Shown piece after piece: positions 1 to 9,286 of a stretch of 64,000 bases of DNA; position 1 is the stretch's first letter, and the number at the start of each line of letters is the position of its first letter. The notes beneath the pieces are model-generated. The model worked only from the letters and a program-made list of their open reading frames with translations. It was not told where the DNA came from and ran no database searches. A program made the translations under genes and the position numbers. Source of the DNA: Anabaena cylindrica PCC 7122 (lineage in GTDB: Bacteria; Cyanobacteriota; Cyanobacteriia; Cyanobacteriales; Nostocaceae); the NCBI RefSeq assembly GCF_000317695.1, contig NC_019771.1, forward strand, positions 744,001 to 808,000. The letters are read 5' to 3'.

Positions 1-112
1 GGCTAATTGTAAAAAATCAAACAATTGGCAATCTTGAATTATCTTATGGGATTTAGCGGTTGTTGGGACTAGTGCAAGATGTAAAATGACTAGAAACACA
101 TTGATCTAAAGT

Positions 113-949
113 ATGACTAATCAATCTACTATCCCTGTAATTGTCAACGGTGCAGCTGGCAAAATGGGACGTGAGGTAATCAAAGCGATCGCTCAAGCAC
201 CAGATATGATTTTAATGGGCGCTCTCGATACCTCTCCAGAACATCAAGATAAGGATGCAGGAGAACTGGCCGGTTTAAGCGAACCGTTGGAAGTGCCAAT
301 TACCAATCAATTAGAGCCGATGTTAGGCTATGTGGCAGGTGAAAGGCAGATGGCACCAGGGGTAATGGTAGATTTTACCCATCCTGATGCAGTTTACGAT
401 AATGTGCGAAGTGCGATCGCTTATGGTATTCGTCCAGTAGTCGGAACTACAGGTTTAAGTCCTCAACAAATTCAAAATTTGACCGACTTTGCCGAAAAAG
501 CGAGTACAGGTTGCTTGCTGATTCCTAATTTCTCCATTGGTATGGTATTGCTGCAACAAGCTGCTGTCACCGCTTCCCAGTATTTTGATCATGTAGAAAT
601 TATCGAACTGCATCACAACCAAAAAGCCGACGCACCAAGCGGTACAGCTATTCAAACGGCGCAGTTATTAGCAGAATTAGGTAAAACCTTTAACCCGCCT
701 CAAGTCGAAGAAACAGAAAAGATCCCAGGTGCTAGAGGCTCTTTAGCCGATGAAGGGATTAGAATTCATAGTATCCGCCTACCAGGACTAATTGCCCATC
801 AGGAAGTGATATTTGGCGCAGCAGGGCAAATTTACACATTACGTCATGATACAAGCGATCGCTCCTGCTATATGCCCGGAGTCTTACTAGCAATTCGCAA
901 AGTAAACCAGTTAAAGTCATTAGTATATGGATTAGAAAAAATACTTTAA
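113..949 (+). CDS. dapB: 4-hydroxy-tetrahydrodipicolinate reductase DapB
   Basis: Catalyses the NAD(P)H-dependent reduction of 4-hydroxy-tetrahydrodipicolinate in the diaminopimelate/lysine pathway, which feeds lysine and peptidoglycan synthesis in the cytoplasm. The 278-residue length is normal. The N-terminus has a Rossmann nucleotide-binding glycine motif (NGAAGKMGR, about residues 12-20), and the family signature ELHHNQKADAPSGTA around residues 165-180 carries the catalytic His and the substrate-binding Lys. The ATG start directly precedes the Rossmann fold. It stands alone; the next gene is separated by short tandem repeats. Confidence 0.97.
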   Translation: MTNQSTIPVIVNGAAGKMGREVIKAIAQAPDMILMGALDTSPEHQDKDAGELAGLSEPLEVPITNQLEPMLGYVAGERQMAPGVMVDFTHPDAVYDNVRSAIAYGIRPVVGTTGLSPQQIQNLTDFAEKASTGCLLIPNFSIGMVLLQQAAVTASQYFDHVEIIELHHNQKADAPSGTAIQTAQLLAELGKTFNPPQVEETEKIPGARGSLADEGIRIHSIRLPGLIAHQEVIFGAAGQIYTLRHDTSDRSCYMPGVLLAIRKVNQLKSLVYGLEKIL

Positions 950-955
950 AGAAGA

Positions 956-1080
956 AGTCAGGAGTCAGGAGTCAGGAGTCAGGAGGAATAAAGAAGTTAA
1001 CTCATTACTCACAACTCAGCACTCGGTACTCGGTACTCATTACTCACAACTCATTACTCACAACTCAGCACTCATAACTC
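956..1080. repeat. STRR tract (AGTCAGG and ACTCA-type units)
   Basis: Tandem copies of an AGTCAGG/GGAGTCA heptamer are followed by degenerate ACTCATTACTCAC/ACTCGGT units that run right up to the ATG at 1081. Such short tandemly repeated repetitive sequences are known from heterocystous cyanobacteria. The tract occupies the whole spacer between dapB and the next gene, so no Shine-Dalgarno sequence is visible for that gene. Confidence 0.85.
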
Positions 1081-1788
1081 ATGTTAGTTCCTCTAACTCG
1101 GTCAAAATTTGAACAAATTATGCCCCTCATTGCTACCGGGATGCAGTACAAGTACTATTGGGGCAAATCTGCCAGTTTTTTGCAGAGGCTGTTAATTTCT
1201 GTAGTGTCCGTAGTTGTGATTCTGCTAGTACAACTCCTATTTAAGTTGGACTTTAGTGTAATATTTATCTTCGGGGTATTTAGTGCTTTTTTTTGGCTCT
1301 GGTATCCCGTATTTCAAGCTAGTACACGCAATGCAAAATGCCGTCGTTACAAATACAGCGGCTTTTTTCGTGGGCGAGTCCTAGATTGGTGGATTACAGA
1401 CAAATTGACTGGTAAACAAGAAACCGTCAATAACAAAGGCGATTTGGTAATTATCGAAAACCGCGAAAAACGGATTAACTTAGAAATAGGCGATGACACA
1501 GGATTTACTGTCGAGTTTGATGCCCCATTACGTCCTGCTCATAAAGCGATCGCACGTGGTCAAATAGCAGAAATGATCGTCATGTCAAATCGCCCAGATT
1601 TAAGCAGCATCGAAGAATTTAGCAACATCTACATTCCCAGTCGTAACCTATGGGTCAGTGACTATCCCTACGTGCGAGAAGATTTATTTAATGAAGTCAG
1701 TCTTCGCTTACGAGAAAACCAACAGGAAAAACCTCGTCGTCGCCGTCGTCCAGAAAGTCAGAGAAGCAGAGAGGATGATCAATATTAA
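1081..1788 (+). CDS. conserved cyanobacterial membrane protein
   Basis: The 235-residue protein has two predicted membrane segments (about residues 36-54 and 58-77), then a soluble domain of about 130 residues and a very basic Arg-rich C-terminus (PRRRRRPESQR). It looks like a protein conserved in cyanobacteria that is sometimes annotated as a phosphate transporter permease; I see no ABC permease motif to support that name. The start codon immediately follows an STRR tract with no ribosome binding site in between, so translation may depend on the repeat sequence or the start may lie elsewhere. Function unknown. Confidence 0.7.
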   Translation: MLVPLTRSKFEQIMPLIATGMQYKYYWGKSASFLQRLLISVVSVVVILLVQLLFKLDFSVIFIFGVFSAFFWLWYPVFQASTRNAKCRRYKYSGFFRGRVLDWWITDKLTGKQETVNNKGDLVIIENREKRINLEIGDDTGFTVEFDAPLRPAHKAIARGQIAEMIVMSNRPDLSSIEEFSNIYIPSRNLWVSDYPYVREDLFNEVSLRLRENQQEKPRRRRRPESQRSREDDQY

Positions 1789-1814
1789 TTCCTCCCCATC
1801 TCCCCATATCTTTT

Positions 1815-2444
1815 CTAACTTCCCCCATTCCTATCTTGTCCGTAGGCTTGCCAAGCTAAATCAACCAAACCATTGACAATTGCAGCTGCCACAACTGCAT
1901 TACCCTTGCGACTGTCAATAGTAATATAAGGTACTAAAGATTCTTGCAAACGTTCTTTATCAGTATCCACATTGATAAATCCTGCCGGAGTTGCAATTAT
2001 CAAAGCAGGTCGAATTTCCTCAGCTTCAATCAAGTCTACCAATGCAGTCAGCGCAGTTTGGGCTTGACCAACAACAAAGATTCCCTCTGGATAACGCTTG
2101 GCAAGAGTTTCAATTCCCCAAGCGGAACGAGTTTTTTCTTTTTGTGGACGTGTCAGCGCTTCCATACTGCAATACACCGGGTTGGCAAAGGTGTTTTGAA
2201 TTTCATAGGCAATACCGACCTGTACCATAGGCGCATCTACCACAATTGTGGTACGTGCCGCTAGTGCTGCTGCTCCTGCTTGTAAAGCGTGTTCTGAAAA
2301 ACGAATCAAAGACTTGTACTCAAAATCAGACGTGGCGTATATTACTCGCCGGACTATTTCATACTCTGCTGGTGAAAAGACATGATCGCCAATTTCACTA
2401 TCAATGATTGCCAAGCTTTGAGCATCAGTTACGTGCCATTCCAT
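1815..2444 (-). CDS. cobH: precorrin-8X methylmutase CobH
   Basis: Moves a methyl group from C-11 to C-12 of (cobalt-)precorrin-8X to give hydrogenobyrinic or cobyrinic acid in cobalamin synthesis. The whole protein matches the CobH/CbiC family, including HVFSPAEYEIVRRVIYATSDFEY near the start, VVDAPMVQVGI in the middle and the C-terminal segment PYITIDSRKGNAVVAAAIVNGL. The open frame extends upstream to a GTG at 2462, but the ATG at 2444 (MEWHVTDAQSL) fits the family start better. Its 3' end faces the preceding gene, so the two are convergent with a 26 bp gap. Confidence 0.93.
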   Translation of the reverse strand: MEWHVTDAQSLAIIDSEIGDHVFSPAEYEIVRRVIYATSDFEYKSLIRFSEHALQAGAAALAARTTIVVDAPMVQVGIAYEIQNTFANPVYCSMEALTRPQKEKTRSAWGIETLAKRYPEGIFVVGQAQTALTALVDLIEAEEIRPALIIATPAGFINVDTDKERLQESLVPYITIDSRKGNAVVAAAIVNGLVDLAWQAYGQDRNGGS

Positions 2445-2550
2445 CGCTGTTAAGCTTCTCACATATCAGCTTTCAGCTTATCATCAGAAGGTAGGAAGAA
2501 GGAAGAAGCTAGGGGGCAGGCGAAGAACTCCCTAACTCAATACTCGGTAC

Positions 2551-3360
2551 TCAGGACTCAGTATTGGAAGAAGGACGACTGAAACCTGGAGATAGGTAAG
2601 CAACCAAAACACCAATCAGAAAAGCCGAAATATTACGAACCAGAGGAACCCAATCACTTGTGCGGGTAACTACTGGGCCAATACCGAAGGCAATAAATAA
2701 AATTCCCCACAAAGGTGAGAAAATTAACGCCCATTGCCAAGCAAATACTTGTTTATTATTGCGAGGTTGAGCAGCAAAACCACAAATCACCCCACCAATA
2801 GCGGAGGTAATCAGCGTAAGTATCCATTGTTCCCTTGGTAGACCAGGAACGACGTTGCAACCACCTTTGAGTAAACAGCCTTTGACTGAATCTAAAGCTT
2901 GCAGGATGGCTTGGTCTTCCCCTTGTTCTCGCACAAAGTACAAGTTACCAAAACGGGTTTGCAATTCAATCCAGAAAGTTCTGGGTAAAAATTCATAAAC
3001 CGCATCGCCAACACTAAAACTGAGAATGTTGCCACCACGAGCATCAGCAACTAAGAGAATGCTTTTGTCATCCAAACCCCAATATTTGATGACTGCTCTA
3101 CCTGGAGTGCGGTCATACTGGGTTAATACTCGTAATTTCCAGCCAGTATCTGTTTCAAATTGTTCTAATTCTTGGACTAGCTTTTCTTCTTGGGGGTCAG
3201 GAAGCGTTTTCGCTAAATCGACAACTGGGGTAAATATGTTGGGTAGTAAATCAGGATTTTCATAAGCTAGGGCTGATGGAGATGGCAGCGCCCAAATTGA
3301 CGCAGTGAAGCACAATACTGCAATGGATACCAAAAATCGTTGCCAAAAACAAAGCTGCAT
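2551..3360 (-). CDS. TPM domain protein, Psb32-like
   Basis: This 269-residue exported membrane protein has an N-terminal signal peptide (residues 1-32, ending ALA), a TPM domain (about 40-160) and three hydrophobic segments (about 179-196, 208-230 and 244-258). The TPM part contains WGLDDKSILLVADARGG, typical of the Psb32/TLP18.3 proteins that act in photosystem II repair at the thylakoid. The architecture supports Psb32; assignment is by family resemblance only. The TGA stop codon lies inside an STRR-like tract (ACTCAGGACTCAGTA), so the last residues (TES) are encoded by repeat DNA. Confidence 0.8.
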   Translation of the reverse strand: MQLCFWQRFLVSIAVLCFTASIWALPSPSALAYENPDLLPNIFTPVVDLAKTLPDPQEEKLVQELEQFETDTGWKLRVLTQYDRTPGRAVIKYWGLDDKSILLVADARGGNILSFSVGDAVYEFLPRTFWIELQTRFGNLYFVREQGEDQAILQALDSVKGCLLKGGCNVVPGLPREQWILTLITSAIGGVICGFAAQPRNNKQVFAWQWALIFSPLWGILFIAFGIGPVVTRTSDWVPLVRNISAFLIGVLVAYLSPGFSRPSSNTES

Positions 3361-3560
3361 GGAATTTTTTATACGAATATTAACGGCAGAAGTGAAACAA
3401 GTTGTTTTAAAAGAGTACGGGAAAAGTGATACTTCTTTACACTTCTTTACTTTACTCTAATCTAAGGTATCTACGCAAAGGGTAATTGGTAACAGGTGAC
3501 AGAGAAGAGATAGAGATCAGAAGGCAGGGGACAGATAAATAATATCCTCTCCCATCCAAT

Positions 3561-3712
3561 ACTGTTCGGTTAAGAATTTTTGTAGGTTGGGTTGAACAAA
3601 GTGAAACCCAACAAATGCCTGTAAATGTTGGTTTATGGCTACGCCACACTTCGTGAACGTTCCTCAATCCAACCTACGGATTTCCGTTTTTTAGCCTTAA
3701 CCGACAAGTATT
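3561..3712. repeat. interspersed inverted-repeat element, copy A
   Basis: The element starts with CGGTTAAGAATTTTTGTAGG and ends with the inverted counterpart (CCAACCTAC...CCTTAACCGACAAGTA). Both ends and the interior (GGTTGGGTTGA, AACCCAACAAATGCCTGTAAAT) recur at 34400-34630. This is a MITE-like element without coding capacity. An open frame that crosses it (3452-3667, minus) is not a gene. Confidence 0.75.
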
Positions 3713-3727
3713 GATACCCAATCCCTG

Positions 3728-4306
3728 TCAATCAGACCAATCTTCTGAAGGTGCAGATTTTGAAATTAAATTTTCATCATTAAAATCACTTTCCCAATTA
3801 ATAGCTTCACTGTAACTATGATTAGGGCGGTATAATTCTGTTTGTGTGCGCCTATTTTCTTGCCTCAACGCTTCTCTCTCTCGCAGGGTTAGCTCTGATT
3901 TTTCGTTCATGGGTAAGCGTTCAGGGCTGCGTCTAGCAGGTTTTTGGCGCGTGAAGGTTTTCCAAGCAGCTTTAACACCTACTGCGAGGCTGCGTGTGCT
4001 GATTTGAATATTATGAGCTTGTTTTTTGGCAATATCTAGGCTTTGATCTACTTGTTTAACAACTTGACTAGCGCTTTTGACACCTTCACTAACATCATCA
4101 GTTAAGTCTGTCAGTTCCAAACTAGTATTACGGATGGCGTTGAGAGTGGGCGGTAACTCCCGTGAGAGAGTATCAAAGAACTTTTCGGCACTGCGAGCAG
4201 CGCGCGCTAACTCTTGCAAGGTGGGTATCAAAGCCACCAAGACAGCAGTTAGACTAGCAGCGACTAGGAAAGTGGACATTCCCAGCCAAAACAGGGGGTC
4301 AATCAC
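3728..4306 (-). CDS. membrane-anchored coiled-coil protein, DUF948-like
   Basis: This 192-residue protein has one N-terminal membrane segment (about residues 5-28), a helical region with a regularly spaced pattern (LTDDVSEGVKSASQVVKQVDQSLD) like DUF948 proteins, and a charged, disordered tail. The start is GTG at 4306. It is the last of three minus-strand genes (5189 to 3728) that all encode small membrane-associated helical proteins, the next upstream being YtxH-like. An envelope or stress role is inferred from the context only. Confidence 0.65.
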   Translation of the reverse strand: MIDPLFWLGMSTFLVAASLTAVLVALIPTLQELARAARSAEKFFDTLSRELPPTLNAIRNTSLELTDLTDDVSEGVKSASQVVKQVDQSLDIAKKQAHNIQISTRSLAVGVKAAWKTFTRQKPARRSPERLPMNEKSELTLREREALRQENRRTQTELYRPNHSYSEAINWESDFNDENLISKSAPSEDWSD

Positions 4307-4393
4307 GGTTATGCTGTTTATCTTAAAGTAAGCTAAAAACCTTGAGGTTATGGTTGACTTAGGAAGCCATAACCATCCTTCAGGTAGGGGGTA

Positions 4394-4750
4394 TCAAGAG
4401 TGTTCTAGATGCTGAGTTAGAGAATCGGTGTTTTCAGGATCAGCAGGATTTTGCCGTTTTAGGGCTTCGCTTTCGCGTTGTGTAGCATCTACACCAGCAG
4501 CGATCGCTATCCGCAATCTCTCTAAAGTGTCATCCCAATTTCGCAGTGCGCTGGCAGAAAGGCGATCTGCTTGAATTTGCACACTGGTTGATAAATCCTC
4601 TGCTAATTCTGGTAAAGCATCAGCAGATTTTTTTAAAAGTTTACGGGTTTCGCGCCCTGTGCGAGGAGCAGCAAGCAAGCCGGTTAAAGCACCGATAGTA
4701 GCTCCCAGCATCAAACCGCCAATAAATAATCCAGAACGGTTATTAGACAT
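4394..4750 (-). CDS. YtxH domain-containing protein
   Basis: The N-terminus (SGLFIGGLMLGATIGALTGLLAAPRTGRETRK) is the classic YtxH pattern: a Gly-rich membrane helix, then APRTGRETR. An amphipathic helical region follows to residue 118. The frame extends to 4777, but the ATG at 4750 (MSNNRSG) gives the usual family N-terminus and has a purine-rich GGAG about 8 bases upstream (GGAGAGAAACAATAAAG). YtxH proteins are linked to general stress in Firmicutes; the role in cyanobacteria is not known. Confidence 0.75.
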   Translation of the reverse strand: MSNNRSGLFIGGLMLGATIGALTGLLAAPRTGRETRKLLKKSADALPELAEDLSTSVQIQADRLSASALRNWDDTLERLRIAIAAGVDATQRESEALKRQNPADPENTDSLTQHLEHS

Positions 4751-4820
4751 CTTTATTGTTTCTCTCCTTACACCCATTTTAGGTGGGATTTGATCTAGTT
4801 AATCTCTGCTGACAATATAT

Positions 4821-5189
4821 TCAGTCTGTGAAGTTGCTTTGATTGATTAGCTGATAAGTGGGACTATTTTTATTTCTGGAGGTAGAATCTGGCTGCCAAA
4901 AAAATCTCTGCCACATTTTTCTGCCTAATACGACAAGGCTGAGAATTTGCTGGACTTGTTGAACTTGCAGTTTGAGCTTTTGGTGTTTTTGGCGTAAGTT
5001 GTAAATTTCCTGCTGGCCTGTATAAATATTTTCTGGTGCTGTATACAAAACTGCATGGCTAACACGTTCATAGCTGTTTAAGCTATCGGCAATGATTCCC
5101 AACTTTTGCTTGATTCGCCACATTAGTCGAGCTACATAGAGGAGTATTAGGGAGATGAGGATATTAATCAGGACTACTACAGTTACCAT
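4821..5189 (-). CDS. small membrane protein, function unknown
   Basis: This 122-residue protein has one N-terminal transmembrane helix (about residues 2-22, VTVVVLINILISLILLYVARL), then a helical, partly coiled-coil stretch (NLRQKHQKLKLQVQQVQQIL, about 65-85) and a polar tail. It is first in a minus-strand trio with the YtxH-like and DUF948-like genes, with gaps of about 70 and 90 bp. I do not recognise the family beyond a general likeness to cyanobacterial conserved hypotheticals. Confidence 0.55.
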   Translation of the reverse strand: MVTVVVLINILISLILLYVARLMWRIKQKLGIIADSLNSYERVSHAVLYTAPENIYTGQQEIYNLRQKHQKLKLQVQQVQQILSLVVLGRKMWQRFFWQPDSTSRNKNSPTYQLINQSNFTD

Positions 5190-5461
5190 TTTTACCTTTA
5201 CTCTAATGAGCGTGACTTGGCACTGATTTAATCATACTGGCATATTTTCCTGGTAAAAAATACCAGGGTAATAATCTATAATTTCTTGAGAACTAGTTTA
5301 ATTTTTATATTCCAAGTACATATTCTGCTAATTATGAGAGTTTATTTTTTCACGATTGACATGATTTTTTTGTTGCTGTAGCCTCAACTTCAGTTGTTTG
5401 AGATTGAGTTAAACTACACTTAAAAAGTAATTCTACTATAAAATATTCAATTTCCACACAT

Positions 5462-5851
5462 ATGACAGAAAAAAGATTGGAATCGTTAATCGTCAAAATT
5501 GTAAAAAAGGTGATCAAAAAAGAAATCAAAAACCTAACTCAGGACAATTTGCCAATTATTTCTAGCCAGGAAAATCAACAAATAGAAGGCTTTATAGAAA
5601 CTTTTGATAGGGAAGAAGACATCGGTAGCACAGCAGAAGTCATTGACGATATATATACCAATGGGATTGTCAATTTATCTGCGAAAGAAGATATGGAACT
5701 TGAGCGCAAGTTAAGAGAACTAAAATTTAAACAAGAACTTAGAAAGGATTGGATATTATTTATAGTGAGGGACGTAGTAGTATATTCTACTACTATTTTA
5801 TTTATATTTACTATTGCTGGATTCTATTTATTTACTCTTATTCAAAGGTAA
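5462..5851 (+). CDS. hypothetical protein with C-terminal membrane anchor
   Basis: This 129-residue protein is not recognised. It begins with a Lys-rich helix (KIVKKVIKKEIKNL, about residues 12-25), has an acidic middle section and ends with a single hydrophobic segment (about 106-126, VVVYSTTILFIFTIAGFYLF), so it is probably tail-anchored with its bulk in the cytoplasm. The region is more AT-rich than its surroundings, as is the next gene, which may mean a shared accessory origin. Confidence 0.5.
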   Translation: MTEKRLESLIVKIVKKVIKKEIKNLTQDNLPIISSQENQQIEGFIETFDREEDIGSTAEVIDDIYTNGIVNLSAKEDMELERKLRELKFKQELRKDWILFIVRDVVVYSTTILFIFTIAGFYLFTLIQR

Positions 5852-5997
5852 ACTAAATCACAAGCGGCAATGTTTGTTGTCATCTATCCCAGGTATTAAA
5901 CTAATCTCAATCATTTTTGCTGGGCGGACAATCGACAAATTGGATAAATATCAATTTTTTAGCCAATTTTAGCGAAATTACATGAAGTTTTGGCAAA

Positions 5998-6795
5998 ATG
6001 CCATTCCAATTACCATTCCCGAAATTTGATTGCTATATTAGATTAAATTACTATGATAGGAAGGATTGGCAAGCTGTGCGGGATGATTTAAAGGGATTGG
6101 AAATTACTAATCATGAATTGCAAAAATTGACTAATTTGCCTGTTAATCATGAATTGATAATTATTACGAATAATATTCAGAACTTAGGGAAATACTTAAT
6201 AGATAAAATTAAAGGTTCTGAGGGTGCTACTGTAATTTTTATCAGCTGTTCTATTTTTGCATTTACATACCTTTTATTTGATGTTCTTATAAAATTATTT
6301 GCCACTTGGATCACAACACCATCTTGGATATTATTATTTGGGTTTGGTATTTGGGTTGGAGGTGTCATCCAAACTATATTATATTTGCTTTGGATAAATA
6401 AACGTGAATTTGTGAAAAATCATATGACCAATTCTCTACAAATTTTAATCAATGATGTGAAAAGATATAATGATGTTATTAAAGTTATAAATATTAATGA
6501 CCAAATAGAAGAAGCAGGTAATCCAGAAGTAGCTATAAAGCAAAGAGAGAAAGTTATTGAAGCTCTAAAACTTACTAGATCTGATTTAATCCGCGCCTTA
6601 AAAACAGAAAAGATTTTACGGGAAAATAAAAATTTTATTCTCAATAATTCAGATTTATTTGCTAATAATTTAGCAACTTTAACATCCATGCAAGTTACTG
6701 AACAAGCTAGTGAGCATGGTCGATTATTAAATGAAGCATTACAAATTGCTTTAGATGTGCAGTATGAAATGAAGAGGTTGCATAGTCATGGTTAA
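5998..6795 (+). CDS. hypothetical two-helix membrane protein
   Basis: This 265-residue protein has two adjacent membrane segments (about residues 77-100 and 108-132) between a soluble N-terminal part and a long charged helical C-terminal part (about 135-265). The layout resembles small membrane effector or sensor proteins, but no specific family can be named. AT-rich codon use matches the preceding gene. The ATG start has no strong Shine-Dalgarno sequence. Confidence 0.5.
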   Translation: MPFQLPFPKFDCYIRLNYYDRKDWQAVRDDLKGLEITNHELQKLTNLPVNHELIIITNNIQNLGKYLIDKIKGSEGATVIFISCSIFAFTYLLFDVLIKLFATWITTPSWILLFGFGIWVGGVIQTILYLLWINKREFVKNHMTNSLQILINDVKRYNDVIKVININDQIEEAGNPEVAIKQREKVIEALKLTRSDLIRALKTEKILRENKNFILNNSDLFANNLATLTSMQVTEQASEHGRLLNEALQIALDVQYEMKRLHSHG

Positions 6796-7129
6796 AACTC
6801 AATATACATAGACAATTTTGCTAGATCCGGAAATTCTTCAAATCAATTTACTTGATCTCTAGTCCATTGCTGACTAAGTTACTTTTTGTCTTTATCCTTT
6901 TATATAAGAATATAAGCATTAACCATATTTGTAGAGGAAATTAATTTGCTGTTTTTAGTGAAAATTTTGCCGTTTTTGTTTGTCTAGTATGCGCCGGCAC
7001 AGTTGTTTGGTGAGGCGAACCATATATTTATATTTTTAGAAGATTAAGCCCTCTCCATCATGATTAGGTAATCTTCTGGCAGGAACAGAGTAACATTAAA
7101 GAACATGAAGTAGGCATTCGCACATTGGC
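6796..7129. other. intergenic, no gene seen
   Basis: This AT-rich spacer between the two-helix membrane protein and the DUF1350 gene contains no plausible coding frame, and I see no convincing terminator or repeat in it. Confidence 0.5.
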
Positions 7130-7897
7130 ATGGACTGGAAAGAAATCAGAGGTAACTGGGTAATTATTCCCCGCAATCCCATCGGTATCATCCATTTCTT
7201 GGGGGGTGCATTTGTCGCTACTGCACCCCACCTCACTTACCGCTGGTTATTAGAAGAGTTGGCAGCTAAAGGGTATGTTGTTATAGCTACACCTTTTGTC
7301 AATACTTTAGATCACAGAGCGATCGCTCAATCTGTACTACTTAAATTTGAACGAACCCTAGAACGCTTGCAAGATTCTGGTGAAATACGCAAGCTATATC
7401 TCCCGACCTATGGTGTTGGACACAGTATGGGTTGCAAACTCCATTTGCTCATTGGTAGTCTTTTTAAAGTGGAACGTGCTGGGAATATTCTCATTTCCTT
7501 TAACAACTACACTGCTAAGGAAGCTATTCCTCTAGTAGAACAATTAAATTCTACCTTGGCAATTGAGTTTACACCTACACCTTTAGAAACCAACCAACTA
7601 GTACAAGAACTTTATCATATCCGGCGTAATTTAATCATAAAATTTAGCAATGATAATCTTGATCAATCAGTAACAATAACCAAAATCTTACAAAATCGCT
7701 TTCCAGAAATGGTGACTGCACAAACTTTATCTGGAAATCACACCACACCATTAGGTCAAGAAATTAAATGGCAAACAGGAACTTCTTTTACTCCTTTTGA
7801 TGCTTTAGGACAATGGTTTAAACAAGAAGTATATCGAGACTTAAATCAGCTTAAAAAAGCCCTAGTTTTCTGGCTAAACCCTCTATCACAGACATAA
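7130..7897 (+). CDS. DUF1350 family protein (alpha/beta-hydrolase-like)
   Basis: This 255-residue protein matches DUF1350, a family of cyanobacteria and plastids. The N-terminus has the strand-turn motif IHFLGGAFVATAPHLTYRWLLEEL, and a nucleophile-elbow-like sequence GVGHSMGCKLHLLIG lies at about residues 98-112, consistent with an alpha/beta-hydrolase fold. Near the end is GNHTTPLGQEIKW, which may hold the His of a triad. Substrate unknown. The ATG is preceded only by a weak ribosome binding site. Confidence 0.8.
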   Translation: MDWKEIRGNWVIIPRNPIGIIHFLGGAFVATAPHLTYRWLLEELAAKGYVVIATPFVNTLDHRAIAQSVLLKFERTLERLQDSGEIRKLYLPTYGVGHSMGCKLHLLIGSLFKVERAGNILISFNNYTAKEAIPLVEQLNSTLAIEFTPTPLETNQLVQELYHIRRNLIIKFSNDNLDQSVTITKILQNRFPEMVTAQTLSGNHTTPLGQEIKWQTGTSFTPFDALGQWFKQEVYRDLNQLKKALVFWLNPLSQT

Positions 7898-8149
7898 TTT
7901 TAATTATATCCAAAACGGGAGCAAATTACGCCTTATTCCAGTTACATAAGTTTTAAAATTTTATCCCAACCCAAATTTATGCTCAATAAAGCTTTTGCTC
8001 CTAATTCCTGAATTCTACTATCATAGATCATTAAAAATGAATAGTTTCTCAACCAGGTTAGTAGTCACAATCATAAAATACTACTAACAAATTGCTCATC
8101 ACTGTATTTTTATTTTTGTATAAAATATTAATTGTGTACACCATTTATT

Positions 8150-9286
8150 ATGTTTCAAATTCTAGTAATTGATGATGACTACTCAATACAAATATTCCTA
8201 AAAAGGATGTTAGAAAAACAGGGTTATCAGGTAATCACTGCCAGTAATGGACAGGAGGGAATTTTGCAAGCACTTGCTTGTCCTCCAGCCCTAATTATTT
8301 GTGATTGGATGATGCCTGGTTTAAATGGGCTAGAAGTATGCAATCGTATTAAGAAAGATCCTAATTTATCTACTACATTCTTTATTTTATTAACATCCTT
8401 AGATTCAGTTGCAGATCGGGTTAAGGGACTTGATGCTGGTGCTGATGATTTTATTTCTAAACCAATCGAGCAAAATGAACTCCAAGCTAGGGTAAGAGCA
8501 GGATTACGCTTACATCAATTGAACCGAGATATACAAACCCAAAAGTTATTGTTAGAAACAGAACTAGCAGAAGCAGCAGAATATGTAACCTCCCTTTTGC
8601 CTTTGCCTATATCTACACCTGTGGCTATTAATTATCGTTTTATTCCCTCACGACAATTAGGGGGTGATTGCTTCGATTATTACTGGCTTGATTCTGATTC
8701 TTTGGCAATTTATCTATTAGATACTGCGGGTCATGGACTCAGAGCGACTCTTCCCTCTATTTCTGTACTGAATCTACTTCGCTCTCGTGCGCTCAAAGGT
8801 CTGGATTACTATCAACCTAGTCATGTGTTAACAGCTTTAAATGATACTTTCCAGATCAATTATCAAAATGATAAATATTTTACTATTTGGTACGGTGTTT
8901 ATAACCGAATTAGTCGTCAGTTAGTTTATGCAAGTGCTGGACATCCACCAGCAATATTAGTATCTGGAAAGTCTCCCACCACAATGGAAATAAAAACTTT
9001 GAAAACACCAGGTATGCCAGTGGGTATGTTTCCTGAAGCAAAATATGTTGATGGATATTGTAATGTAGATGAGTTTAGTCATCTTTATATTTTTAGCGAT
9101 GGTGCATACGAGATTACTAAATTAGATGGCACTCTTTGGAGTTTAGATGGATTGATTCAGTTACTGGTTAGTTTACAGCATTCAGTTGATTGCCAACTTG
9201 ATCATGTACTGAATTATCTCATCAATTTAAACTCCAAAGAAGCCTTTGATGACGATTTATCTATTTTACAAATTAAGTTCGATTAA
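8150..9286 (+). CDS. response regulator with PP2C-type (RsbU/SpoIIE) phosphatase output
   Basis: An N-terminal receiver domain (residues 1-120; acidic pocket DDD at 8-10, phospho-acceptor Asp52 in ICDWMMPG, Lys in FISKP) is followed by a linker helix and a SpoIIE/RsbU-like PP2C phosphatase domain (about 150-378) with GGDCFDYYWL, DTAGHG and DDDLSIL metal-binding motifs. The frame opens at a TTG (8132), but the ATG at 8150 places the receiver core at the N-terminus. The gene converges on, and overlaps by 4 bp, a STAS anti-sigma antagonist gene, its likely substrate: phosphorylation of Asp52 would control dephosphorylation of the STAS protein in a partner switch. Confidence 0.9.
   Translation: MFQILVIDDDYSIQIFLKRMLEKQGYQVITASNGQEGILQALACPPALIICDWMMPGLNGLEVCNRIKKDPNLSTTFFILLTSLDSVADRVKGLDAGADDFISKPIEQNELQARVRAGLRLHQLNRDIQTQKLLLETELAEAAEYVTSLLPLPISTPVAINYRFIPSRQLGGDCFDYYWLDSDSLAIYLLDTAGHGLRATLPSISVLNLLRSRALKGLDYYQPSHVLTALNDTFQINYQNDKYFTIWYGVYNRISRQLVYASAGHPPAILVSGKSPTTMEIKTLKTPGMPVGMFPEAKYVDGYCNVDEFSHLYIFSDGAYEITKLDGTLWSLDGLIQLLVSLQHSVDCQLDHVLNYLINLNSKEAFDDDLSILQIKFD

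Noticed and set aside
1658..1876. 72-codon plus-strand frame between the membrane protein and cobH
   Set aside because: Overlaps the end of a better supported gene and the 3' end of cobH; composition reflects the Arg-rich tail read in another frame.
3452..3667. 71-codon minus-strand frame
   Set aside because: It lies across an interspersed inverted-repeat element (copy A), whose other copy at 34400-34630 does not preserve the frame.
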